From Tellurirhabdus bombi (GTDB lineage Bacteria > Bacteroidota > Bacteroidia > Cytophagales > Spirosomataceae): a stretch of DNA of 64,000 bases. The stretch lies in contig NZ_CP090557.1 of assembly GCF_021484805.1 (NCBI RefSeq), forward strand, positions 1,042,501 through 1,106,500, in the 5' to 3' direction. Positions within the stretch are counted from its first letter, which is position 1. The number at the start of each line of letters is the position of its first letter. Position numbers and translations under genes: made by a program. The notes under the pieces were generated by a model. The model saw only the letters and a program-made list of their open reading frames with translations. It had not been told where the DNA came from and ran no database searches. Positions 28,102 through 35,667 of this stretch are shown one piece after another.

Positions 28102-30489
28102 ATGAATTTAAGAACGTTTGTTCTTCTGGCCGGGTTGACTACGCTAACGCTGGGTGTTCGGGCGCAAATGCCAAGTAATCCGCAGTTCAAAGCGAACGAC
28201 CGTTTTGAACAACTCGGACCAGCCTTGCCCACACCCAACACCTTTCGGACGGCCTCTGGAAGTCCAGGCCGGGATTATTTCGAAAACCGCGCTGATTATG
28301 ACATCAAGGTTGAGCTGGATGATGCCAAGCAAAAAATCACGGGCTCCGAAACCGTTACTTATTTTAACAACTCCCCCGACGAGCTGAAATACCTCTGGCT
28401 GCAACTAGACCAGAACTTGTTTCAGGAAGGCTCAATCAGCAGCCTTTCGCAAACAGGTTCCATTGACGCGAAGGGCATGAGCACGCGGGCCATCCAAACA
28501 ATGGGAACGCCGCGTGGCATTGGCAAAGATGCGGAAAAAGAATATGGGTATAAAATCAGTAATGTCCGGGATAAAGCTGGTAAAGCGCTGAAATACACCA
28601 TTAACCAGACCATGATGCGGATTGAACTGCCGACGCCGCTCAAACCGGGTCAGAACTTCACGTTTGGTCTTGACTGGAATTTTAATGTAACGGAATATTA
28701 CGGACGCAGCGGGTACGAGTATTTCCCGAAAGACGGTAACTACAATTACTTCATTGCGCACTGGTTCCCCCGACTGGCAAAATACGACGATGTGAACGGC
28801 TGGCAGAACAAGCAATTCCTGGGTGGTTCGGAGTTTACGCTCATTTTTGGGAATTATAAAGTGGCCATTACGGTGCCCAACGACCACATTGTAGCGGCTT
28901 CCGGCGAATGCCAGAACTACAAGCAAGTGCTTACCGGAACGCAGTTCCAGCGGTTGCAAAAGGCCTCTACGTCTAAAACACCCGTTATCATTGTTAATCA
29001 AAATGAAGCAGTAGCTGCCGAGAAAGCCAAGCCAACGGGTAAGAAAACCTGGATTTACAAAGCGGATAACGTTCGCGACTTCGCTTTTGCGTCTTCCCGC
29101 AAATTCATCTGGGATGCCATGCAAACCGACGTATATGGCGATGGTAAGAAAATCTGGAGCATGTCTTACTACCCGAAAGAAGGCAATCCACTGTGGGAGC
29201 AGTATTCAACGCGCGCGGTTGAGCATACGCTGAAATCCTACGGTAAACGTACCTTCAAATACCCGTATCCGGTAGCGATTTCCTGCCACGGCGTAGCGGG
29301 CGGCGGTATGGAATATCCCATGATCAGCTTCAACGGTGGCCGTCCCGAAGAGGATGGAACGTACTCCGAGCAAGTAAAAGCCGGTATGATTGGGGTAATT
29401 ATTCACGAGGTAGGGCATAACTTCTTCCCCATGATTGTCAACTCCGACGAACGCCAGTGGACCTGGATGGACGAAGGCTTGAACACGTTCTGCCAATACT
29501 TAGCGGAAAAAGAATGGGATTATAACTTCCCGGCCCGTCGCGGTGAACCCAGAGACATTGTGGACTATATGAAGTCGGATAAGTCCATGTTATCGCCTGT
29601 CATGACTTCGGGTGAAAATGTGATTCTTCTCGGACCAAACGCCTACGCGAAGCCGGCCACGGCGCTGAACATCCTGCGCGAAACAGTAATGGGACGTGAG
29701 CTGTTCGACTACGCCTTTAAAGAGTACGCCAACCGCTGGCGCTTCAAAAGCCCAACGCCAGCCGACTTTTTCCGCACGATGGAAGATGCTTCCGGCGTCG
29801 ATCTGGACTGGTTTTGGAAAGGCTGGTTCTACGGTACCGACCCCGTGGATCAGGATTTGGTAGAGGTTGACTGGTTCCAGGTTAATTCGCAAAATCCGGA
29901 AATCGTCAAAGCCGAAGCCCGCGCCGAAGCCCAACGCCGCAACAATACAATCAGCAAGCAACGCGATGCAGCTACGCAGAAAGAAACGGTGGTATCACAA
30001 GATACCAGTATGCGGGACTTCTACAACAGCTACGACCCGTATAAAGTAACGGAAGCTGATAAGAAAAGGTATCAGGATTATCTGGCAACCTTAAGCCCGG
30101 AAGAACGGAAGCTAGCGGAGTCGAATACCAATTTCTACACGCTGAGCCTAAAAAATAAGGGTGGCTTGCCAATGCCCGTCATCGTTCGGATGGAGTTTGA
30201 AGACGGCACAGACTCGGTAGCCCGTTTCCCGGCCGAAATCTGGCGGTTCAACGATGCTGATATTCGTAAAGTGATTGCCACGGATAAAAAAGTTGTGCAG
30301 TGGACGCTGGACCCTTTCCAGGAGATTGCCGACATTGATACGGATAACAACGCATTCCCCCGTCGGTCACAACCGAATCGGTTCCAGCTATTTAAGCAGC
30401 AGCAAGTGACGCGTCCACGCAATCCAATGCAGCAGGACCGCCAGCCGCAGCAAGCGCCGGGTACGCAGGGAGGAAGCCGAAACCGCTAA
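28102..30489 (+). CDS. M1-family zinc metallopeptidase, long form
   Basis: 795 residues with a signal peptide ending near VRAQ. The zinc site is H435, H439 and E458 (IIHEVGHNFFP to WMDEGLN), an exact HEXXH-18-E. GGGMEYPMISF occupies the GxMEN position. The Gln/Asn/Arg-rich tail after about 760 is low-complexity. This group is common in Bacteroidota and probably degrades peptides in the periplasm or outside. It is monocistronic; its terminator overlaps the tRNA-Pro promoter. Confidence 0.93.
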   Translation: MNLRTFVLLAGLTTLTLGVRAQMPSNPQFKANDRFEQLGPALPTPNTFRTASGSPGRDYFENRADYDIKVELDDAKQKITGSETVTYFNNSPDELKYLWLQLDQNLFQEGSISSLSQTGSIDAKGMSTRAIQTMGTPRGIGKDAEKEYGYKISNVRDKAGKALKYTINQTMMRIELPTPLKPGQNFTFGLDWNFNVTEYYGRSGYEYFPKDGNYNYFIAHWFPRLAKYDDVNGWQNKQFLGGSEFTLIFGNYKVAITVPNDHIVAASGECQNYKQVLTGTQFQRLQKASTSKTPVIIVNQNEAVAAEKAKPTGKKTWIYKADNVRDFAFASSRKFIWDAMQTDVYGDGKKIWSMSYYPKEGNPLWEQYSTRAVEHTLKSYGKRTFKYPYPVAISCHGVAGGGMEYPMISFNGGRPEEDGTYSEQVKAGMIGVIIHEVGHNFFPMIVNSDERQWTWMDEGLNTFCQYLAEKEWDYNFPARRGEPRDIVDYMKSDKSMLSPVMTSGENVILLGPNAYAKPATALNILRETVMGRELFDYAFKEYANRWRFKSPTPADFFRTMEDASGVDLDWFWKGWFYGTDPVDQDLVEVDWFQVNSQNPEIVKAEARAEAQRRNNTISKQRDAATQKETVVSQDTSMRDFYNSYDPYKVTEADKKRYQDYLATLSPEERKLAESNTNFYTLSLKNKGGLPMPVIVRMEFEDGTDSVARFPAEIWRFNDADIRKVIATDKKVVQWTLDPFQEIADIDTDNNAFPRRSQPNRFQLFKQQQVTRPRNPMQQDRQPQQAPGTQGGSRNR

Positions 30490-30499
30490 GCAAATGCAG

Positions 30500-30541
30500 A
30501 ATGAACAAGGATTGTCGTTATTACGTCCTTGTTCATTTTAC
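30500..30541 (+). terminator. Terminator of the long M1 peptidase gene
   Basis: AATGAACAAGGA (30500-30511) pairs exactly with TCCTTGTTCATT (30526-30537) over a 14-base loop, followed by TTTACTTTATTT. Its 3' arm contains the -33 TTG of the tRNA promoter. Confidence 0.75.
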
Positions 30542-30558
30542 TTTATTTATTACTTTTG
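30529..30558 (+). promoter_or_regulatory. Promoter of tRNA-Pro
   Basis: TTG at 30529-30531, 19 bases, then TACTTTTG at 30551-30558. The start would be about 30565, a few bases before the tRNA. It is the best promoter match in the window apart from the susC one. Confidence 0.65.
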
Positions 30559-30567
30559 TACCCGATT

Positions 30568-30641
30568 CGGGATGTAGCACAGCCAGGTAGTGTACTTGCA
30601 TGGGGTGCAAGGGGTCGTGAGTTCGAATCTCGCCATCCCGA
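30568..30641 (+). tRNA. tRNA-Pro (anticodon GGG)
   Basis: A cloverleaf can be drawn by hand. The acceptor is CGGGATG/CATCCCG, the D stem GCAC/GTGT, the anticodon stem CTTGC/GCAAG with loop ATGGGGT (anticodon GGG), and the T stem GTGAG/CTCGC with loop TTCGAAT. The discriminator is A; CCA is not encoded. A promoter lies just upstream and a terminator just downstream, so it is a single-gene unit. Confidence 0.95.
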
Positions 30642-30645
30642 CTTC

Positions 30646-30679
30646 AAAGCCACTTGTAGTAATTACAAGTGGCTTTTCT
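30646..30679 (+). terminator. Terminator of tRNA-Pro
   Basis: AAAGCCACTTGTA (30646-30658) pairs exactly with TACAAGTGGCTTT (30664-30676) over a 5-base loop, then TCTATTTTT. The 5' arm holds the -33 TTG of the next promoter. Confidence 0.85.
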
Positions 30680-30686
30680 ATTTTTG
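30654..30686 (+). promoter_or_regulatory. Promoter of the GNAT acetyltransferase gene
   Basis: TTG at 30654-30656, 22 bases, then TATTTTTG at 30679-30686. It overlaps the tRNA terminator and supports the ATG at 30724 as the gene start. Confidence 0.5.
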
Positions 30687-30723
30687 CGCTTTTGTATTAT
30701 TCTTCCGTTTCTCATTGAAAGCC

Positions 30724-31245
30724 ATGCTGATTGCCGAAACAGACCGTTTGACACTCTCCCAAATAAGTTTGCAAGAAGATGCCTTTATTCTTGAATTGCT
30801 GAACACGCCTTCCTGGCTCCAGTTCATTGGCGACCGGGGCGTTAAGAACCTCGACGATGCGCGTAATTACCTACAAAACGGACCTCTAGCCAGTTACGAA
30901 CGTCTGGGCTTTGGGCTTTATCTGGTAGCCCTAAAAGACACGAAAACGCCGATTGGCCTTTGTGGTTTGATCAAGCGTGATTCGTTGGAGGATGTTGACC
31001 TGGGCTTTGCTTTTCTTCCGGCCTACGAAGGCCAGGGCTATGGCTACGAGGCGGCTTCGGCCGTGATGAACCACGCCCGTAATACCCTGAACTTACAACG
31101 CATTGTTGCCATTACGCTACCCGATAACCAGCGTTCTGTCCGACTGCTCGAACGACTTGGCCTGCACTTTGAAAAATGGGTTGAAACGAACGGAGAAAGT
31201 CTAAAGTTATTCGGGACCGCCGGTACCGCTCACCGTAACGGCTGA
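30724..31245 (+). CDS. GNAT-family N-acetyltransferase (RimJ/RimL-like)
   Basis: 173 residues from ATG 30724. The open frame extends upstream across the tRNA gene, but that part is not real coding. MLIAETDRLTLSQISLQED is the usual N-terminus of RimJ/RimL-type acetyltransferases. The acetyl-CoA site lies in DLGFAFLPAYEGQGYGYEAA (a Q-G-x-G-x-E variant of the A motif). The C-terminal LQRIVAITLPDNQRSVRLLE is typical. The acceptor is unknown. Its 3' end overlaps the convergent DUF4230 gene by 16 bases. Confidence 0.92.
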   Translation: MLIAETDRLTLSQISLQEDAFILELLNTPSWLQFIGDRGVKNLDDARNYLQNGPLASYERLGFGLYLVALKDTKTPIGLCGLIKRDSLEDVDLGFAFLPAYEGQGYGYEAASAVMNHARNTLNLQRIVAITLPDNQRSVRLLERLGLHFEKWVETNGESLKLFGTAGTAHRNG

Positions 31246-31847
31246 AACGTAGCTTTCATTCGCGTCGTTAAAAAGACCTTTTTGCCCGAGACTTTCTCCA
31301 GCACGGGCCGCAGGATTTTATCGGCATTCTGACGCGTTTCTTCTAGAATTCCGCTTTGCAGGGCAGACTTTCTGATCTGGGCTTCGGCCTGGCGATAAGC
31401 CTCGTTGACAAGACCTGCCTCTTCAAAGAATGCGTTTTCGGTATTGTAAACTTTCGAATTTTCGTGATTGATTTTATAGGAGCAGATTTCCGGCTCAGGA
31501 AGATACACAATCAGGCTGTCGCCATCGGAGGCCAGATCTTGCTCGGTAATTTTAGTCAAGTCAATGCAGCCAACGGCCTCGCCCTCAACAATCAACACCG
31601 CTTTTGGGTTGGGGAACCACTGCCGGATTTGCTCGTGTTCAATCACGTCTTTGAAGCGATAACGAACCAGTTCCAGCTTTCCCAATTCCGTGATTTCCTG
31701 CAAAACCACCGTATGATTGACTTCTTCACTCTTCGTAAACCGCTGAAACAGACCTCCCGACCGAACCTGCTCCCAGAGAGAAATCAACCCAACGATTAGC
31801 AGAACCACAAGAAACAAGCGCAAGAATGCATTAATGAATCGAGTCAT
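31230..31847 (-). CDS. DUF4230 domain protein, membrane-anchored
   Basis: 205 residues. One N-terminal transmembrane helix (about 8-25, FLRLFLVVLLIVGLISLW) is followed by a domain that looks like DUF4230 (VLQEITELGKLELVRYRF, EGEAVGCIDLTKI, YLPEPEICSY). A helical stretch rich in Ala, Gln and Glu (about 140-180) may be coiled-coil. The protein is probably bound to the inner membrane with its domain in the periplasm. Function unknown. It converges on the acetyltransferase gene with a 16-base overlap. Confidence 0.85.
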   Translation of the reverse strand: MTRFINAFLRLFLVVLLIVGLISLWEQVRSGGLFQRFTKSEEVNHTVVLQEITELGKLELVRYRFKDVIEHEQIRQWFPNPKAVLIVEGEAVGCIDLTKITEQDLASDGDSLIVYLPEPEICSYKINHENSKVYNTENAFFEEAGLVNEAYRQAEAQIRKSALQSGILEETRQNADKILRPVLEKVSGKKVFLTTRMKATFQPLR

Positions 31848-31977
31848 AAAAAATCAGAGCAATGATATTTGGGCTCACTTAAACTTTTACACAAACAATA
31901 TTGTCTTACTAACAAACTAACCCGAATTTTGCGGGCTGTTTCTGAAAAGACTAAAAGAAATCAATTAAACGATAAAC

Positions 31978-32604
31978 ATGAGAAAATTTGCGTTGCTGGT
32001 TAGCTTGGTGGCAGGGCTGGCATTTCCTTCGTTCGCACAAAAAGACAAAAAAGCAGGCGATCTTCTTGACGCAATGGGCAAGAAATTTCAGGCTTTGGAT
32101 GCTTACAATGCTGCTTTCACCTACGCTGCGGCGGGCGATTCTTACAAAGGAGATGTAACCGTAAAAGGCACTAAATTCCGCCTGAAACTAGCGGGCCAGG
32201 AGGTTTTTAATGACGGTAAAACGGTATCCACTTACGTCAAGGAAACTAACGAAGTAAACGTTCAGGATTTTGAAGGCACTACTGGCGACATCAATCCGGC
32301 CAAGATTTACACCATTTATAAGAACGGCTACAACTACAAATATGTTGGCGAGCAAAAACAAGCGGGTCAGGCAGTTGAGGTCGTTGAATTGACGCCCGAG
32401 AAAAAAAATACGCAGGTAGCCAAAGTTCAAATAGCGGTTAACAAGAAAGATAAATCCGTCAAGAGCTGGAAAATTACGGACAAAGCGGGCAAGGTAACTA
32501 GCTATACCATTACGCAATTCACGCCTAATCCAAAATTGGCCGACAACTATTTTAACTTCGATAAGTCGAAATATCCGGGTGTCGAAGTGGTTGATTTGCG
32601 GTAA
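31978..32604 (+). CDS. lolA: LolA-like outer membrane lipoprotein carrier
   Basis: 208 residues with a signal peptide (to PSFAQ, residue 21). The remainder fits the half-open beta-barrel LolA fold: MGKKFQALDAYNAAFTY, GTKFRLKLAGQEVFNDGKTV, and a YTITQFTPNPKLADNYFNFD ending. LolA carries lipoproteins across the periplasm, a heavy task in a bacterium with many surface lipoproteins. Bacteroidota have several LolA paralogues, so the exact role is less sure. It has a long bidirectional terminator. Confidence 0.88.
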   Translation: MRKFALLVSLVAGLAFPSFAQKDKKAGDLLDAMGKKFQALDAYNAAFTYAAAGDSYKGDVTVKGTKFRLKLAGQEVFNDGKTVSTYVKETNEVNVQDFEGTTGDINPAKIYTIYKNGYNYKYVGEQKQAGQAVEVVELTPEKKNTQVAKVQIAVNKKDKSVKSWKITDKAGKVTSYTITQFTPNPKLADNYFNFDKSKYPGVEVVDLR

Positions 32605-32614
32605 TTCATCCATA

Positions 32615-32655
32615 AAAAGAGAAAGCCACGACTAATACTCGTGGCTTTCTCTTTT
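32615..32655. terminator. Bidirectional terminator between lolA-like and GT14 genes
   Basis: AAAAGAGAAAGCCACGA (32615-32631) pairs exactly with TCGTGGCTTTCTCTTTT (32639-32655) over a 7-base loop. It serves converging genes. Confidence 0.9.
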
Positions 32656-32712
32656 GTATAGCCCTATAGTTTTGCTACCTGATAAAAGCACGAAATTAGA
32701 CAATTAAAGTCC

Positions 32713-33672
32713 TTAATTCTTGCGGATGTGCGCCAGCAGTTTTTCAATCAGACCAGCCGACTGACGGGCGTCTAGTTTTCTACAAAAATAACAGCCGGAT
32801 GAGATCAGTTCATTTAGATCTCCCTCTCTCAATAACGCCGGTTGTTCCCGCGCTGGATTCCAGTCCACGTATGTGTGCACGTAATTGCTTTCCAGGAGAT
32901 AGCCAACAGGATAATTTTGCCACTCCATGCCCTTTGGCCAACGCTTCCCGTAATGAATTACCTGTGAGGCAAAAGGCGAATTCAGAATAACCGTTTGAAA
33001 AACTTGCTCATCGGGATGGTCGCCCAACCGGAAAAATTGCTTAATTTCAGGATGTTGGTTCAGATACGTCAACACATATTGCGCACAGGCCGCCGTTAGC
33101 GCCCACCACTGTGCACCCCCATACAAGTCAAGGCTGGAACAAAAGCGACGACGCGGCAATACGTATTTCAAAATGCGGTTGTAGAGCTGAAAACGCCGCA
33201 TTCCCCAGCGCCCGTTCCGCTTGTTCAGCAGCGGCCATTCGTGGAAGTAAGGATAACGAACTTTGTGGTGCCAGTCTGGACGATCTGCCACTTTGAAATA
33301 ACTGAGGTACTCGACAGTACTGTTTTGGTAGAAATGAACCAGCTCATGCGCCGGTTTCAGCGGAAAATCAACGCCCGACAGCAGCCGCAAATACCGAAAC
33401 GAATAGGAATCGGTCAATGCTGCTCGTATCAAAGCCAACTCTGCCTCAACCATGCTGTAGCCGCCATACCAGACTTTTACCCGCTCTTCGATAAAATTCA
33501 CGGACTCAGGCCAGGGATAATGATCCGTAAATAAATCCAGATCCGCCGAGCGGTCCAGATGAATGTAAATACGCACTTCCGGGTGGTCGAGTAACGTAAC
33601 CAACTGGAACAAAAGGCCGGGCTGGTTGTGAGCCAAAATCAGGTAGGCAACGGTTTTTGATGGCATGATCAT
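32713..33672 (-). CDS. Family 14 glycosyltransferase (core-2/I-branching type)
   Basis: 319 residues. The opening VAYLILAHNQPGLLFQLVTL, the motif IYIHLDRSADLD, then WYGGYSMVEAELALIRAAL and RLLSGVDFPLK are the GT14 signature. LYGGAQWWALTAACAQYVL and DHPDEQVFQTVILNSPF complete it. Bacterial members probably add sugars to surface polysaccharide or glycoprotein. The start is ATG 33672, or 33666 two codons in. It is a single gene between two terminated units, without other glycan genes beside it. Confidence 0.9.
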   Translation of the reverse strand: MIMPSKTVAYLILAHNQPGLLFQLVTLLDHPEVRIYIHLDRSADLDLFTDHYPWPESVNFIEERVKVWYGGYSMVEAELALIRAALTDSYSFRYLRLLSGVDFPLKPAHELVHFYQNSTVEYLSYFKVADRPDWHHKVRYPYFHEWPLLNKRNGRWGMRRFQLYNRILKYVLPRRRFCSSLDLYGGAQWWALTAACAQYVLTYLNQHPEIKQFFRLGDHPDEQVFQTVILNSPFASQVIHYGKRWPKGMEWQNYPVGYLLESNYVHTYVDWNPAREQPALLREGDLNELISSGCYFCRKLDARQSAGLIEKLLAHIRKN

Positions 33673-33859
33673 CAGGCAGTAATTCTTGTAAAGAAACGCA
33701 AAGTGGCTTTGTCTCGATAAACTTTCTGCTTCGCAAGCGAGAAAGATTTTGGTCTTGTTTCCAAAAAATCTCCAGACAGGTGCAACTCTGGCTTCTTTTC
33801 TTACATCTTTTGAAAAATGAGATAGACCAGCGTTGCTTAATCTTTTAAAACATCATAGC

Positions 33860-34699
33860 ATGAAAAAATCATCAACTCTCCGCGTCCGGATTATGGTAGC
33901 AGCCTTGCTCGTAAGTGGGTTTGCACTTCCGGCTTTGGCTCAGAAAGAAAAAGAATCCAAGTCTGATGGTCAGGTGAATGTCAAAATCATCGAGCGCGAT
34001 GAAAAAGGCGAGTTACGCGAAGAAAGTCGCTCCTACCGGCTTAACGGCCTAAAGGACGATGAACGGGACGCCATGGTCACCAAACTTGTGGACTCTTTGC
34101 GGGCCAAGCACGGCGAGAAAGGCCAGATCACCATTATCGTTGAGGACGGCGATCACGGTAGCCACATCATCCAACGCGATGGCAACGGTAACCGCGTCGA
34201 AATGCGCCAAGGCAACAGACAGCGCAACAAAGACCTGTACGCCAAACGCCCCAACGATCCGCTTCAGTTTCGCTATTACAAAGACGGAAAACTGCAACGC
34301 CAGTATCGCCTGAACCCAGATTCCCTGGCCGATCGCCTGAAACGCTTCGAGTTCAACTTCCCGAACAACTGGACCCAACGCATGGACGACTCTTTCCGCA
34401 ACTGGAACAACTTATCCATGAGCGGCGAGTCTTCATCAACCATCCGTAGCTTACAGGTTTACCCCAACAACCCCGAAAAGCAGGAACTGAATGTTCGCTT
34501 TACTGCTCCGGCCAAAGGAGATATCAAGATTCGGGTGACAACTCCCGACGGGAAAGAAGTAGCCCACAAAGAGGTTAAAGATTTTTCCGGCAGTTATTCG
34601 GGCCAGATCGATCTGGGCAAAAAGGCTAAAGGCACTTATTTCGTCAGTGTTACCCAAAAAGAGGACGGCGCGGTTAAACGCGTTGTTATCAACGAATAA
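33860..34699 (+). CDS. Secreted protein with T9SS type A sorting domain
   Basis: 279 residues from ATG 33860 (the TTG at 33833 adds nine non-signal residues). The signal peptide ends near LPALAQ (about residue 28). The middle is very hydrophilic (GDHGSHIIQRDGNGNRVEMR) and resembles no family I know. The last roughly 85 residues are a T9SS type A sorting domain: LQVYPNNPEKQELNVRF, then GDIKIRVTTPDGKEV, ending KRVVINE. The protein should therefore be secreted through the outer membrane by the type IX system. Function unknown. Confidence 0.85.
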   Translation: MKKSSTLRVRIMVAALLVSGFALPALAQKEKESKSDGQVNVKIIERDEKGELREESRSYRLNGLKDDERDAMVTKLVDSLRAKHGEKGQITIIVEDGDHGSHIIQRDGNGNRVEMRQGNRQRNKDLYAKRPNDPLQFRYYKDGKLQRQYRLNPDSLADRLKRFEFNFPNNWTQRMDDSFRNWNNLSMSGESSSTIRSLQVYPNNPEKQELNVRFTAPAKGDIKIRVTTPDGKEVAHKEVKDFSGSYSGQIDLGKKAKGTYFVSVTQKEDGAVKRVVINE

Positions 34700-34706
34700 C
34701 CCTGAT

Positions 34707-34749
34707 AGCGATAAAACCTACCCTAAATGTTAGGGTAGGTTTTATCGCT
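34707..34749. terminator. Perfect 20-bp palindrome after the T9SS cargo gene
   Basis: A 20-base arm (34707-34726, starting AGCGATAAAACC) pairs exactly with 34730-34749 over an ATG loop. Only TATTTT follows on the + strand, so it may be a terminator, an mRNA-stabilising hairpin, or both. Confidence 0.65.
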
Positions 34750-34826
34750 TATTTTAGCCAGTTTATACAGGTATTTAGACCATTCACCTGAATTCTGTTG
34801 CCCTAACCTCTTTTAATCGATTACTT

Positions 34827-34971
34827 TTACACTGTTCTTACACTCTAATTTTTTCTGGTCTAAGATTATTTAGTAGAGTGTTACTTTTGGCAATACCATT
34901 CGTCAATAAATAGTACCGTTTAACACTATTTAACAAAAATTATAGTACTATGTATTGCAAGGTACACTCTA
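34827..34971. promoter_or_regulatory. Cluster of T(T/A)ACACT heptamers (possible operator region)
   Basis: TTACACT occurs at 34827 and 34838, exactly 11 bases apart. TAACACT occurs at 34921, its inverted form AGTGTTA at 34877-34883, and TACACTCTA at 34963-34971 between the -33 and -7 elements of the next promoter. One more TTACACT lies at 35286. No known regulator is assigned. Confidence 0.35.
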
Positions 34972-34986
34972 AAACATATATCTTTG
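34955..34986 (+). promoter_or_regulatory. Promoter of the 79-residue secreted ORF
   Basis: TTG at 34955-34957, 21 bases, then TATCTTTG at 34979-34986. The predicted start is near 34993, giving a leader of about 28 bases to ATG 35021. Confidence 0.5.
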
Positions 34987-35020
34987 TATCAACTTAAAGA
35001 CGGACTATCCGCGACACACT

Positions 35021-35260
35021 ATGAAAACTGTTCTGGCCTTCATCTTGACAATCGGAATTAGCTTTTCCGCTTCGGCCATTGGCCACCCACATAATCTTTT
35101 CGCAGCGCACCAAAAAGCTAAACATGGCGTAGCAAAAGCAACAATTGGTCGTGCAACGTCTTCGACACCACTAAAGCGTGTCTTTACGTCTTATGCCAAG
35201 GCAGCAGCGCCAAGTGTCTTTACGTTTGGCTGGGAGATTATTAAGAAAGGAGTACTTTAA
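35021..35260 (+). CDS. Small secreted hypothetical protein
   Basis: 79 residues. MKTVLAFILTIGISFSASAI is a clear signal peptide, cleaved after about residue 19 or 20. The mature peptide is about 60 residues, basic, with scattered His, Lys, Ser and Ala and no Cys (AAHQKAKHGVAKATIG). A good promoter stands 35 bases upstream, which is the main reason to believe the gene. I do not recognise it. The following stretch 35261-35667 holds no ORF, RNA or hairpin I can support. Confidence 0.6.
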   Translation: MKTVLAFILTIGISFSASAIGHPHNLFAAHQKAKHGVAKATIGRATSSTPLKRVFTSYAKAAAPSVFTFGWEIIKKGVL

Positions 35261-35667
35261 TTCAGTTGGCTCCGTTAATCGCTGCTTACACTGCATTACT
35301 GTGCTCTCTATGGAATACTTCTACCCCGCAAAAACCGTTTAGTTATTACCAGTCAAAAAGGATTTTCGCCCTTTGTTGACTAGCTATGTTGTGCTTTACC
35401 ATCTACCACGCTGCCCCTTTCGGGCCTTGTTTTTAGCCGCTTTTCCCTCCCAGATTGCCATCATTTCTCTTCTCAAATCCGCCAAATAAGCTACTTAATT
35501 ACGACTTACTTTAGCTGTCTGATAAATTCCTGAATTAACCGTTTTCCGCCTGTCTCATTGGCCATTAACCCAACTTTAATTAGGGTTTTAAGCCAATTTT
35601 GGATAGCTTTATCCCCTAATTGGTGTAAATACATTCAACCTGAATCGTAACGGCTTAATTGAAAGAG

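Noticed and set aside
30529-30723. Open frame reading through the tRNA gene into the acetyltransferase
   Set aside because: The translated 'AQPGSVLAWGARGREFESRH' stretch is a tRNA gene read as protein. The promoter at 30654-30686 and the family N-terminus support ATG 30724.
33833-33859. TTG start adding nine residues to the small T9SS cargo
   Set aside because: It would place MLNLLKHHS before the signal peptide; ATG 33860 gives a normal signal.
35261-35667. Possible gene or structured RNA in the gap before the GH3 fusion
   Set aside because: No frame with coding character, no strong hairpin and no full TAnnTTTG element were found.
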